The position numbers and the translations under genes were made by a program. Of a DNA stretch of 64,000 nucleotides, positions 13,527 through 22,070 are shown one piece after another. The DNA is from Clostridia bacterium. GTDB lineage: Bacteria > Bacillota > Clostridia > Oscillospirales > Acutalibacteraceae. How positions within the stretch are numbered: the first letter of the stretch is position 1; each line of letters opens with the position of its first letter. Location of the stretch: the NCBI GenBank assembly GCA_017517865.1, contig JAFWYB010000003.1, positions 1 through 64,000 of the forward strand, read 5' to 3'. The notes below the pieces were generated by a model that had not been told where the DNA came from, did not search any database, and worked only from the letters and a program-made list of their open reading frames with translations.

Positions 13527-14880
13527 GACTACCATTAACCTTGACCTTTCAAAGACAAATCCGAAGCAGGACAGATTTCTAAGAGCTAAAAAGAAGCACG
13601 TCGGCTTCGGCGGAGCCAGAGGCGGCGGCAAAAGCTGGGTTGTCAGGATAAAGGCAATTCTGTTGTGCCTGTTTTTTGCGGGTATAAAGGTACTCATTGT
13701 AAGAAGAACATACCCCGAGCTTAAGAAAAACCACATAAATGAGATAAGGAAGCTCACTACGGGTATTGCAAGATACAACGATAAGGACAAGGAGCTGACC
13801 TTTGTAAACGGATCCACGATAACCTTTACTTATTGTGCGAAAGACAAGGACCTTGATATGCTGCTGGGTGCTGAATTTGACGTGATATTCCTTGAAGAAG
13901 CGGGGTTGCTGTCTGAGTTTCAGATGAAGAGCATTGTTGCCTGCCTTCGAGGAGCAAACGAATTCCCAAAGAGAGTTTACTATACAATGAACCCGGGTGG
14001 CCAGGGGCATGCTTATCTGAAGCGGATTTTTATTGACCGTAAATACGATATAGGTGAGAACCCTGATGAGTACGAATTCATACAGAGCCTTGTTACAGAT
14101 AACATTGCACTGTTGGAAAAACAGCCCGACTATAAGAAACAGTTGGAGGCACTGCCGCCGAAGCTTCGTAAGGCGTGGCTTGAGGGTGACTGGAATGTGT
14201 TTGAGGGTATGTTTTTTGAGGAATTCAGGGACGATCCCGAGCATTATCTTGACAGAAGATATACTCACGTAATCGAGCCTTTTAATCCGTCAGGGATGAA
14301 CATATACAGAAGCTATGACTTCGGCTATAATAAGCCCTTCTCATGCGGATGGTGGGCGGTGGATGCTCAAGGTGTAATCTACCGTATTCTTGAATACTAC
14401 GGATGTACGGGTGAGCCTAACGAGGGCGTTAAAATGACACCCGATGAGCAGTTTGCCGCAATAGCAAAAATCGAAAGAGAACACCCTTATCTCAGAGATA
14501 AGAAAATACAGGGCGTGGCAGACCCTTCAATATGGGACGGCAGCAGAGGAATATCCGTTGCCGAGACTGCCGCAAAGTACGGAATATACTTTTCACCGGG
14601 TATAAATGAGCGCATAAGCGGCTGGATGCAATGCCATTACAGACTGAAATTTGATAAAAACGGTTACCCGATGATGTACGTATTCAATACCTGCAAGGAT
14701 TTCATAAGAACTATTCCCTTGCTGATGTATTCCGAAACTAAGGTTGAAGATATTGATACTGACCTTGAGGACCACATCGCTGACGAGTGGCGGTACTTCT
14801 GTATGACAAGACCGCTCAAACCCGTGATTCCCGAGGAGATAGCGGATACAAGATTTGACCCGCTCAACAGAAAGAAATAA
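13516..14880 (+). CDS. terL: Terminase large subunit
   Basis: A 454-residue packaging motor. The ATPase domain has a Walker A-like GGARGGGKS at about residues 32-40, a Walker B FDVIFLEE at about 121-128 and a coupling motif in YYTMNPGG. The C-terminal RNase H-like nuclease has acidic residues in YRSYDFGYN, VADPSIWDG and DHIADEWRYF. It would cut concatemers and pump DNA through the portal encoded next. Length is normal for TerL of the terminase_6 type. Confidence 0.97.
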   Translation: MASKTTINLDLSKTNPKQDRFLRAKKKHVGFGGARGGGKSWVVRIKAILLCLFFAGIKVLIVRRTYPELKKNHINEIRKLTTGIARYNDKDKELTFVNGSTITFTYCAKDKDLDMLLGAEFDVIFLEEAGLLSEFQMKSIVACLRGANEFPKRVYYTMNPGGQGHAYLKRIFIDRKYDIGENPDEYEFIQSLVTDNIALLEKQPDYKKQLEALPPKLRKAWLEGDWNVFEGMFFEEFRDDPEHYLDRRYTHVIEPFNPSGMNIYRSYDFGYNKPFSCGWWAVDAQGVIYRILEYYGCTGEPNEGVKMTPDEQFAAIAKIEREHPYLRDKKIQGVADPSIWDGSRGISVAETAAKYGIYFSPGINERISGWMQCHYRLKFDKNGYPMMYVFNTCKDFIRTIPLLMYSETKVEDIDTDLEDHIADEWRYFCMTRPLKPVIPEEIADTRFDPLNRKK

Positions 14881-14893
14881 CAGGAGGTTTATT

Positions 14894-16846
14894 ATGCTTA
14901 ACACAGAAAATAAAGCAAATACTGAAGCTGAAGCGGCTCTGCCTATCGGTAAGGCGGAGATACGTGCAGCTATGCAAAGGTACAAAAAGTACAAGGATTC
15001 GAAAAAGGCACTCGATGACAGACTTAAGAATAACGAAAAATTCTGGCGTATGCGCCATTGGGATGGTGTGACCTCGGGCGGAAAGGTAAACCCTACAGGG
15101 TGGCTTCTTAATGCGGTGCACTCCAAACATGCTGATATGATGGACGGATATCCCGAGCCTTCCTTCAGAGCTAAGGAGCAGAGTGACGTAAGAGAGGCAA
15201 AGATGCTTTCTGAAATTGTACCTGTTGTGCTTGAAGCGGCAGGCTTTAAAACGGTATATGATAAGGTGTGCCGTGACAAAATCAACAAGGGTACGGGCGT
15301 TTACGGTATATACTGGGATTCATCCAAAAACTTCGGCAAGGGTGATATTTCCGTTGAAAAAGTAAACCTTCTCAACCTTTACTTCGAGCCCGGTATTGAA
15401 AACATCCAGGATTCCAAGGAGGTATTTCTTCTTGCTGAGATGAACATTGATGAGGTGAAGTCGCTTTATCCTGAAGCGAAAAATATTCCGTCTTCTTCTG
15501 CTGACAGTATAGAGAGATACGACAGTGATGAAAGCATAGACAGAAGCGATAAGTGCATAGTTTATGATTGGTACTACAAAAAGTGGCAGAACGGCAAGTC
15601 TGTACTGCATTACTGTAAATTTGTAGGGGAAAATGTACTTTATGCGTCCGAAAACGATACCAAAAGACCGCAGGTTCAGATGCTTGACCCGATGACGAGT
15701 GAGGGCATTTTCGATGAAAGAGGAATGCCTGTTATGCAGGATATTGACCTTAGTATTGCGGAAAAGGGCTGGTACGAGCACGGTCAGTATCCCTTTGTAT
15801 TTGACGTTATGTTTCCTGTGGAAGCTTCGCCTTGCGGTCTCGGATATACAGACCTTTTCAAGGGTTCTCAGGAGGATATTGACGAGCTTAAGCACGCCAT
15901 TAAAAACAATGCACTTATATGCTCAAATCCCAAGTTCTTCTATTCAAAGTCGGGAGGTCTCAACCTTGACGATTATGCAGACCCGAAAAAGACCTTTATT
16001 CCCATTGAGGGAAATCTCGATTGTATTATGCAGGTACAGCCTCCGCAGATTCCGAGTATCACTCTTGAGGTAATGATGCAGAGCATAGAGGAGCTCAAGG
16101 AGGTTACCGGCAACAGAGACGTGAACAACGGCTCTACATCTTCGGGTGTAACGGCGGCTTCAGCTATTGCGGCACTTCAGGAGCACGCAGGCAAGCTCTC
16201 AAGGCATTCAATACAGAACAGCTACGAAACGGATAAGTCCGTTTATTATCAGGTTGTTGAGCTCATAAGACAGTTTTACGGCACTGAAAGACAGTTCAGA
16301 ATAACCGGTGAAAAGGGCGAGGATAAATACGTTTCATACTCAAACGTCAATATCAGACCTCAGAGTCTCGGCAACGATTTCGGTGTTGAATCGGGAGAAC
16401 GTCTGCCTCAGTTTGATATCATTGTCACTGCGGCAAAGGCTACCTCATACTCAAAGCTCAGTCAGAATGAGTTTGCGCTTCAGCTTTACGGTGCAGGTGT
16501 TTTCAATCCTGAAAACGCTGATGTTGTTCTGCCTATGCTTCAGATGATGGATTTTGACGATAAGGATAAGGTTATTCAGTCTGTTGAGAAAAATGCAACG
16601 CTTCTGAAAATGAATAAGTATCTTGCTCAGATTGCTCTCGGCATTGCAAGTAAGCACGATCCGAAGGCAGCAGCTCAGCTTATGGCTATGCTTCAGGGCC
16701 AGCAGGCAGGTATGCAGATGCAGAATCCCGCTCAGGTACAGACAGAAATTACGCCCGTTAACAGTGACGGTACTCTTGATAACGGTGAGCACAGCGTTGT
16801 GGAAAAGGCAAGAGAGCGTTCACAGAACAGTACCCAGCCCACATAA
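14894..16846 (+). CDS. Portal protein
   Basis: A 650-residue protein directly after TerL. The long portal type with N-terminal helices (AMQRYKKYKDSKKALDDRLK), a central strand-rich part, a hinge helix (VTAASAIAALQEHAGKLSRH at about residue 430) and a Gln/Met-rich C-terminus (LMAMLQGQQAGMQMQNPAQ) fit podovirus or P22-like portals, which are longer than HK97-type ones. AGGAGG precedes the ATG at 14894; an upstream in-frame start at 14855 lies inside TerL and is rejected. It forms the DNA entry vertex. Confidence 0.9.
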   Translation: MLNTENKANTEAEAALPIGKAEIRAAMQRYKKYKDSKKALDDRLKNNEKFWRMRHWDGVTSGGKVNPTGWLLNAVHSKHADMMDGYPEPSFRAKEQSDVREAKMLSEIVPVVLEAAGFKTVYDKVCRDKINKGTGVYGIYWDSSKNFGKGDISVEKVNLLNLYFEPGIENIQDSKEVFLLAEMNIDEVKSLYPEAKNIPSSSADSIERYDSDESIDRSDKCIVYDWYYKKWQNGKSVLHYCKFVGENVLYASENDTKRPQVQMLDPMTSEGIFDERGMPVMQDIDLSIAEKGWYEHGQYPFVFDVMFPVEASPCGLGYTDLFKGSQEDIDELKHAIKNNALICSNPKFFYSKSGGLNLDDYADPKKTFIPIEGNLDCIMQVQPPQIPSITLEVMMQSIEELKEVTGNRDVNNGSTSSGVTAASAIAALQEHAGKLSRHSIQNSYETDKSVYYQVVELIRQFYGTERQFRITGEKGEDKYVSYSNVNIRPQSLGNDFGVESGERLPQFDIIVTAAKATSYSKLSQNEFALQLYGAGVFNPENADVVLPMLQMMDFDDKDKVIQSVEKNATLLKMNKYLAQIALGIASKHDPKAAAQLMAMLQGQQAGMQMQNPAQVQTEITPVNSDGTLDNGEHSVVEKARERSQNSTQPT

Positions 16847-16857
16847 GGAGGTTTATT

Positions 16858-17187
16858 ATGATACATATTACAGTTTCGCCTAAAAAGCTTCAACTTCGTA
16901 TAAAAGGTCATGCGGATTATGCTGAGCCCGGAAAGGATATTATCTGTGCATCCGTAAGCTATGCCTTTTATAATCTCTGCCAGGTAATGACAGACTATAC
17001 CGACCTCGGACTTCTTTGCAAGGCTCCGAAGATGAAGGACTGCTCAGGCAACAGCTTTATTGAAGTGATCCCGAAAAAGGAGTACGAAAAGAACGTGCAG
17101 ATAGTATTCTCAGTTATTGCAAGAGGGCTTGAGGTGCTCGCAAGTAATTATCCCGAGTTTGTGGATTTCAGGCTTCTTGAGTATTAA
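16858..17187 (+). CDS. Prp-like cysteine protease (head maturation)
   Basis: A 109-residue homologue of ribosomal-processing cysteine protease Prp. The hallmark IKGHADYAEPGKDIICASVS (residues 15-34) supplies His18 and Cys30, spaced as in the His/Cys dyad of Staphylococcus aureus Prp, which removes the N-terminus of ribosomal protein L27. Here it sits between portal and scaffold genes. The scaffold (17287) and the capsid protein (18221) both begin with an L27-like motif ending LQLF, so this protease probably trims both during head assembly. It ends just before the second copy of the shared terminator. Confidence 0.9.
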   Translation: MIHITVSPKKLQLRIKGHADYAEPGKDIICASVSYAFYNLCQVMTDYTDLGLLCKAPKMKDCSGNSFIEVIPKKEYEKNVQIVFSVIARGLEVLASNYPEFVDFRLLEY

Positions 17188-17200
17188 AGAGCATCAAAAA

Positions 17201-17233
17201 AGAGTGGGGAGAAAATCCTCACTCTTTTATTTT
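17201..17233 (+). terminator. Intrinsic terminator, copy 2 of 3
   Basis: Same AGAGTGGGGA / GAAAA / TCCTCACTCT stem-loop as at 12916, followed by TTTATTTTAT. It separates TerS-TerL-portal-Prp from the scaffold and capsid genes, and with a weak T-tract may allow read-through. Confidence 0.8.
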
Positions 17234-17286
17234 ATAATTGAATCAGACACCTCGGAGAGACGAGAGATTTTTTCAGGAGGTTACTT

Positions 17287-18177
17287 ATGAGAGTAACAAA
17301 ACATCTGCATTTTGACCTGCAGTTATTCTCTGAAGGCGGCACCGCATCGGGCGGTACGTCGGCAAGCGGAGGCGCGGGCGGTGCATCGGGCGCTTCATCA
17401 CAGGTCGCCGCTGTGAATACGGGTGATAATTCTCAGAGCCCCGCTGAGGACAGAGCAGCACTGTATCAGAAGTTCAGAACCGATTATAAGGCTGAATTTG
17501 ATGCCGAAGTACAAGGTATAGTCAAAGACAGACTTAAAAAGGCAAGAGAGAATGAAAATGCTGCAAAGCAGTACCGTGAGAAAGCAGGACAGATACTTGC
17601 TATGGTATCGGATAAATACGGCGTTGACCCTGAAGACCTTGACACTCTTCTCGGAAAGGTTACAGAGGATAACGACTATTACGAAAATCTTGCTCTTAAG
17701 AACGGTACAACTCCCGAGCGTGAAAGACAGCTCAAACAAACAGAAAGGGAGAACGCTCAACTTAAGGCAAGGGACGAAGCTCAGAGAAAAAGAGCTGAGT
17801 ACGAAGACTGGGTGGCATCAATGAAGCAGCAGGAGCAGGAGCTCAAGGGTATTTATCCTGACTTTGATTTCATTCGTGAGAGCGAGGAAAACGAGCTTTT
17901 CCAGAAGCTTGTCAGAAACGGCGTAAGTATGAAGAATGCTTATGAGGTTGCTCATCACGATGAGATAATGGCTCAGGGTATGCAGTTTGCGGCAAAGCAG
18001 GCGGCAGCAAAAACTCAGGCTTCTATCAATGCTAACAGTCAGAGACCGAAGGAAAACGGTCTTAATTCATCCTCAACTGCCGATAAGAAGGTTGATATCA
18101 AAAATATGTCACTCAAAGAGCTGCAGGCTTACGGAGATCTTGCACGCCTGGGCAAGAGAATCACCTTCAAGGATTGA
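17287..18177 (+). CDS. Scaffolding protein with Prp-type N-terminal motif
   Basis: A 296-residue scaffold: a Gly/Ser/Ala-rich linker (about 16-48), then a long charged helical region (60-260, including KARENENAAKQYREKAGQIL) and a basic C-terminus (KNMSLKELQAYGDLARLGKR) that would contact the capsid protein. Residues 8-14, HFDLQLF, followed by SEGG, match the LQFF-type cut site of Prp in ribosomal protein L27, predicting cleavage after F14 by the protease encoded just upstream. It directly precedes the major capsid gene, the usual scaffold position. Confidence 0.88.
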   Translation: MRVTKHLHFDLQLFSEGGTASGGTSASGGAGGASGASSQVAAVNTGDNSQSPAEDRAALYQKFRTDYKAEFDAEVQGIVKDRLKKARENENAAKQYREKAGQILAMVSDKYGVDPEDLDTLLGKVTEDNDYYENLALKNGTTPERERQLKQTERENAQLKARDEAQRKRAEYEDWVASMKQQEQELKGIYPDFDFIRESEENELFQKLVRNGVSMKNAYEVAHHDEIMAQGMQFAAKQAAAKTQASINANSQRPKENGLNSSSTADKKVDIKNMSLKELQAYGDLARLGKRITFKD

Positions 18178-18220
18178 GCAGAGGTTTCTCCCGCAAAATA
18201 TCAATAAGGAGAACGACAAA

Positions 18221-19231
18221 ATGAAAAAGTATCTTAAATTCAATCTTCAGCTTTTTGCTGATCCCAATCCCAATGTACAGACAACCGGCTCTGCAGATCT
18301 TACTCCTGAGATGAAGGAGTATTACAATACTCTTCTTCTTAAGCTTATGCAGGCAAATCTTGTGCATACACAGTTTGGTAAAAAGGATTCAATCCCCAAA
18401 AACGGCGGTAAGACAATCCTTTACAGAATGTATTCAGCATTCCCTGCTGTTACCGAAGCTCTTGAGGAAGGTATTACTCCGGATGGTGTTCCTCTCAAGG
18501 TAACCGAAATCAGCAAGACACTTGAGGAGTTCGGTGCATATACAACCCTCTCTGATGTGCTTATTCTTACTGCAATTGATAACAACATCAAGGAAGCAAC
18601 TGAGAAGCACGCTGACAGTGCGGTTCTTACTCTTGACAGAATCGCCCGTAATGAGCTTAATGCCGGCACTAATGTTGTATACGCCGCAAAAGACGGTGTA
18701 AGAGCAACCTCAAGAAGTCAGCTTACCGCCGAGCACCAGCTCACCTATACCGATGTTGCATATATGTCAACAATGCTCAAGAGAAACAATGCGCCTACCA
18801 TTGACGGTAGCTATATTGCTATTGTTCATCCCGACGTGGCTCAGGATATTATGCTTGATGAGCGCTGGATTGACGTTCAGAAATATAAGAACCCCGAAAA
18901 TGTATATAATGGTGAAATCGGTAAGCTTCACAACGTAAGATTCATTGATTCTACTGAAGCTCTGTGTGTTAAAGAAGGTGCAGAAGGTTGCGGTGTTTAT
19001 TCAACTCTTTTTCTCGGCCGTGATGGTTACCATGTTATTGACGTCGGCGGCGCAGGTGTTGAAATCATCGTAAAACCTGCAGGCTCTTCGGGTACCGCTG
19101 ACCCCCTCAATCAGAGAAGTACCGTTGGTTGGAAGGTTCCTATGTTCGGTGTAAAGAGAACTATCGAACAGTATATCTGGAGATTTGAGTCCGGTTCAAG
19201 TCTTTCAAATATGGCTATTGCTAATAATTAA
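18221..19231 (+). CDS. Major capsid protein, N4-gp56 family
   Basis: A 336-residue capsid protein. The sequence from LTPEMKEYYNTLLLKLMQAN through KGGKT-type strands (KNGGKTILYRMYSAF) and EGITPDGVPLKVTEISKTLE resembles the N4-gp56 capsid family, a variant of the HK97 fold. The N-terminus MKKYLKFNLQLFADPNPN carries the same Prp-type motif as the scaffold, predicting removal of 12 residues. AAGGAG precedes the ATG at 18221; an open extension to 17987 overlaps the scaffold and is rejected. It builds the head shell. Confidence 0.93.
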   Translation: MKKYLKFNLQLFADPNPNVQTTGSADLTPEMKEYYNTLLLKLMQANLVHTQFGKKDSIPKNGGKTILYRMYSAFPAVTEALEEGITPDGVPLKVTEISKTLEEFGAYTTLSDVLILTAIDNNIKEATEKHADSAVLTLDRIARNELNAGTNVVYAAKDGVRATSRSQLTAEHQLTYTDVAYMSTMLKRNNAPTIDGSYIAIVHPDVAQDIMLDERWIDVQKYKNPENVYNGEIGKLHNVRFIDSTEALCVKEGAEGCGVYSTLFLGRDGYHVIDVGGAGVEIIVKPAGSSGTADPLNQRSTVGWKVPMFGVKRTIEQYIWRFESGSSLSNMAIANN

Positions 19232-19246
19232 AAAGGAGGCTCTTTT

Positions 19247-19621
19247 ATGGGTCGTAATGTAAACGAAATTCTCTCTAACGGTAATTCCGTTCCCGAGGAA
19301 AACAACAATCCTGCAACACCTGTTCCCGAGGAGAATACTGTTTCCGCAAAAGAAGGTCCGGGAACATGTAAGAAAGCTGAAGAAAAGCTCTCAATTTACG
19401 TACCGAGACTTCCGAACAGCAAGAATCAGCCGCCTCTTGAGGGTAGTATAAACGGTAAGCCTTTTGCTTTGCCCAGAGGTGTTTGGTCTGAGGTTTCACC
19501 TGCTGTTTATGAAATTGTTTCAAGAAGTCTTCAGAATCAGGACGAGGCTGACGACTACTACAACTCAGTGAATGCAATGCTCAACAAGAGAGCAAAGCAG
19601 GAAGCAGGAGACCTCGAATAA
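19247..19621 (+). CDS. Hypothetical head-associated protein
   Basis: A 124-residue protein with a Pro/Glu/Asn-rich disordered N-terminus (residues 10-40) and a compact C-terminal half with a PFALPRGVWSEVSPAVYEIV segment. AAGGAGG precedes the ATG, 16 bp after the capsid stop codon. Position just after the capsid gene suggests a capsid-associated or head-completion role; not recognised as a known family. Confidence 0.7.
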   Translation: MGRNVNEILSNGNSVPEENNNPATPVPEENTVSAKEGPGTCKKAEEKLSIYVPRLPNSKNQPPLEGSINGKPFALPRGVWSEVSPAVYEIVSRSLQNQDEADDYYNSVNAMLNKRAKQEAGDLE

Positions 19622-19630
19622 AAATAAAAT

Positions 19631-19673
19631 GCGGAGGCAGAGAAGCTGTGTGCTTCCCGGCTTCCGCCTTTTT
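19631..19673 (+). terminator. Intrinsic terminator after the capsid operon
   Basis: A 16-bp stem with few mismatches (19631-19646 against 19651-19666, outer part GCGGAG/CTTCCGC) is followed by TTTTT. It would raise the capsid transcript level relative to the tail genes. Confidence 0.85.
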
Positions 19674-19729
19674 GCTTATTGCATAGGTTATGTGCGATAA
19701 GCAAAGAGAAAAAAGGAGGATTTACTACA

Positions 19730-20197
19730 ATGACAGTTAATGAAGCGATACAAACTGCTGACAGAATGGTTAAAAATCATTATTCGGCAGAGGAAAAGGT
19801 GCGCTGGCTCTCGGCGGTTGACACCTTACTGCAGAGAGAGCTTGTTGAAAGATACGAAGGAGGCAGTGAAAGAAACACAAAATACAGCCTTGCAGATTTT
19901 AACACGGAGCTTATCGCTCAATGTCCTTATGACGAGATGTATGTTTTTTATCTTCTTGTTAAAATATACTATTTTAACGGAGAAATTGACCTTTATAACA
20001 ATGCTGCCGAAGAATACAATAACAAGCTCAATGAATTCAGAAAATGGTATGTAAGAAATCATCGCGATTTGCCTACACCTAAGCTTTATCCTAACAGAAT
20101 GAGAAGCGGCGGTTCCTTCAGTGCCGACCTCTTCAACAGAGCTATGGAAGCGGCAAACGGATACAAAGGAGAAAAGAAAGATGTTTCAGCCGAGTAA
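19730..20197 (+). CDS. Probable head-completion/connector protein
   Basis: A 155-residue helical protein (NEAIQTADRMVKNHYSAEEK at the N-terminus, then several amphipathic helices and a Gly/Arg tail). Size and place right after the capsid module match head-completion proteins such as P22 gp4 or gp6-type adaptors, but sequence alone does not prove it. AAAGGAGG precedes the ATG at 19730. It overlaps the next gene by 17 bp. Confidence 0.65.
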   Translation: MTVNEAIQTADRMVKNHYSAEEKVRWLSAVDTLLQRELVERYEGGSERNTKYSLADFNTELIAQCPYDEMYVFYLLVKIYYFNGEIDLYNNAAEEYNNKLNEFRKWYVRNHRDLPTPKLYPNRMRSGGSFSADLFNRAMEAANGYKGEKKDVSAE

Positions 20198-22070
20198 GAG
20201 CGGAGTAAAAGCTTACAGTGATACGATTATGGATTTCGGAGGTCTGAATCAGCGCGTAAGAGGTAACGAAAATGAGTTCTACGATATGAAAAATATGTCA
20301 AGTGACTGTTATCCGTTGCTTTCGCCGAGAAAAAGACGTGTTACAGCTTACATAACCGATAAAGAAATAACTTGCCTACAAAACAAAGAAGCGCTCATAT
20401 GGTGCGAAATTGACGAAAATATGAGCAGGCTCTATGTGAACGGTTACGAGATTGAATATTTTCGCTCAGATAATTTGACATCTGAAAGGAAAATTGTCAG
20501 TATGGGAGCTTATATTTTACTCTTTCCTGACGGCAAGTATCTGAATCTTCTTGATTATGAGGATTGCGGAACGCTTGGCAATAAAAATGTTATCGCTGAT
20601 TTGCGCCCACCTTCAGAGGGCGGTACCACAAACGGTATAAAAATAAGGCTCTCGACAATTGATGGTCAGGTTCTTAGTGTTAAAACAACCTCAGAAACAG
20701 CTCCGATGAATCCTGCAAACGGTGAATTGTGGTCTGATACAAGTAGTGAAAGCAGCGTTATAAAAAAGTGGGATTCAAGCACTAATCAGTGGCTTCAGCT
20801 TTCTTCTACCTATATAAAAATCACAAAAACCGGAATAGGCATAGGTTTTAAGAAATGGGATACAGTCACCTTATCCGGTTTTATAAACCCCTATTTATAT
20901 TTGGGAGACGGAAATTATACAAGAGAGGGAACCGAGAGATTGGCAAGTCAGCTGATGATACTCAACTCAAACGGGATAATCTTATATGATGTGCAGGATG
21001 ACTATATCGTTGTAGCCGGTGTGCTCGATAAAGGTTGCTATCTTCTTGAGGGTTCTGTAACAGTAGAAAGAAAAGTTCCCGATATGGATTTTGTCATAGA
21101 GTGCAACAACAGACTGTGGGGATGTAAGTACGGTCTTGTTGGAGGTAAGGTTGTAAATGAGATTTATGCCTGCAGACAGGGCGATTTTAAAAACTGGTTT
21201 GCATATCTCGGTATTTCAACAGACTCGTATGCAGTTTCTTTAGGCTCGGACGGACATTTTACAGGTGCCTCTGTTTTTAATAAATGCCCGGTATTTTTCA
21301 AGGAGAATTATATTCATCAGATTTATGGCAGTACGCCGTCTTCATATCAGGTGCACACAACCGAGTGTGAGGGGGTGCAGAGAGGGCAGGGCGATTCGGT
21401 AGCCACGTGTAATAACGTGCTGTTTTATAAAGGTCCGACAGGCTTTTTTGCATACACGGGTGCATTACCTCAAAAAATTTCACGTTGTATCAATATCGGT
21501 CAGTGGGAAAAGGTGATCGGCGGCGGAGTCGGTGATAAACTTTATTTTGCATGCGGAGCTAAAGACGGAGAGAAGAGTATATATGTGTACGATACTGCCT
21601 TCGGTATTTGGCATAAAGAAGATTGCAGAAATGTTCGAAGCTTCAGCCGTGACGGACATTTGCTTTATATGCTCGTAAAAGAGGAAGGAAAAAGCAGAAT
21701 TGAATCTGTTACGGATGAAGCGGATACATCACTTTTGGGGAACGTGAGCAGTTATGAAAATGAGGATGAGGTAGAGTGGTTCGCTGAAAGCGTTGATATC
21801 GGATATAACGATGTTAATATGAAGTATGTACAGAAAATTACCGTAAGAGCAAAACTCAGTGAGGAATCTGAATTCCGAGTGTATATTTCCTGCGACGGTG
21901 AAGCTTTTAAAAAGGTTGGATTTGCAAACAACTCTGAAGGCGTACATACAGGTGAAATTTCTTTTGTTCCTGAAAGATGCGAATATTTCAGATACCGTAT
22001 TGTCGGTACGGGTGACGTGAAGATAATTTCAATCAAAAAAACGGTGATACAAGGGAGCGACAGATCATGA
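20181..22070 (+). CDS. Tail hub/nozzle-like protein
   Basis: A 629-residue protein, almost entirely predicted beta strand, beginning DFGGLNQRVRGNENEFYDMK, then NMSSDCYPLLSPRKRR. The opening pattern (a list of reference values followed by repeated short strands, then GVQRGQGDSVATCNNVLFYK) is typical of beta-propeller tail-hub proteins of podoviruses (P22 gp10 or T7 gp12-like). AAGGAG precedes the ATG at 20181. It overlaps both neighbours. If correct it forms the short tail tube; assignment is by composition, size and position. Confidence 0.6.
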   Translation: MFQPSKSGVKAYSDTIMDFGGLNQRVRGNENEFYDMKNMSSDCYPLLSPRKRRVTAYITDKEITCLQNKEALIWCEIDENMSRLYVNGYEIEYFRSDNLTSERKIVSMGAYILLFPDGKYLNLLDYEDCGTLGNKNVIADLRPPSEGGTTNGIKIRLSTIDGQVLSVKTTSETAPMNPANGELWSDTSSESSVIKKWDSSTNQWLQLSSTYIKITKTGIGIGFKKWDTVTLSGFINPYLYLGDGNYTREGTERLASQLMILNSNGIILYDVQDDYIVVAGVLDKGCYLLEGSVTVERKVPDMDFVIECNNRLWGCKYGLVGGKVVNEIYACRQGDFKNWFAYLGISTDSYAVSLGSDGHFTGASVFNKCPVFFKENYIHQIYGSTPSSYQVHTTECEGVQRGQGDSVATCNNVLFYKGPTGFFAYTGALPQKISRCINIGQWEKVIGGGVGDKLYFACGAKDGEKSIYVYDTAFGIWHKEDCRNVRSFSRDGHLLYMLVKEEGKSRIESVTDEADTSLLGNVSSYENEDEVEWFAESVDIGYNDVNMKYVQKITVRAKLSEESEFRVYISCDGEAFKKVGFANNSEGVHTGEISFVPERCEYFRYRIVGTGDVKIISIKKTVIQGSDRS

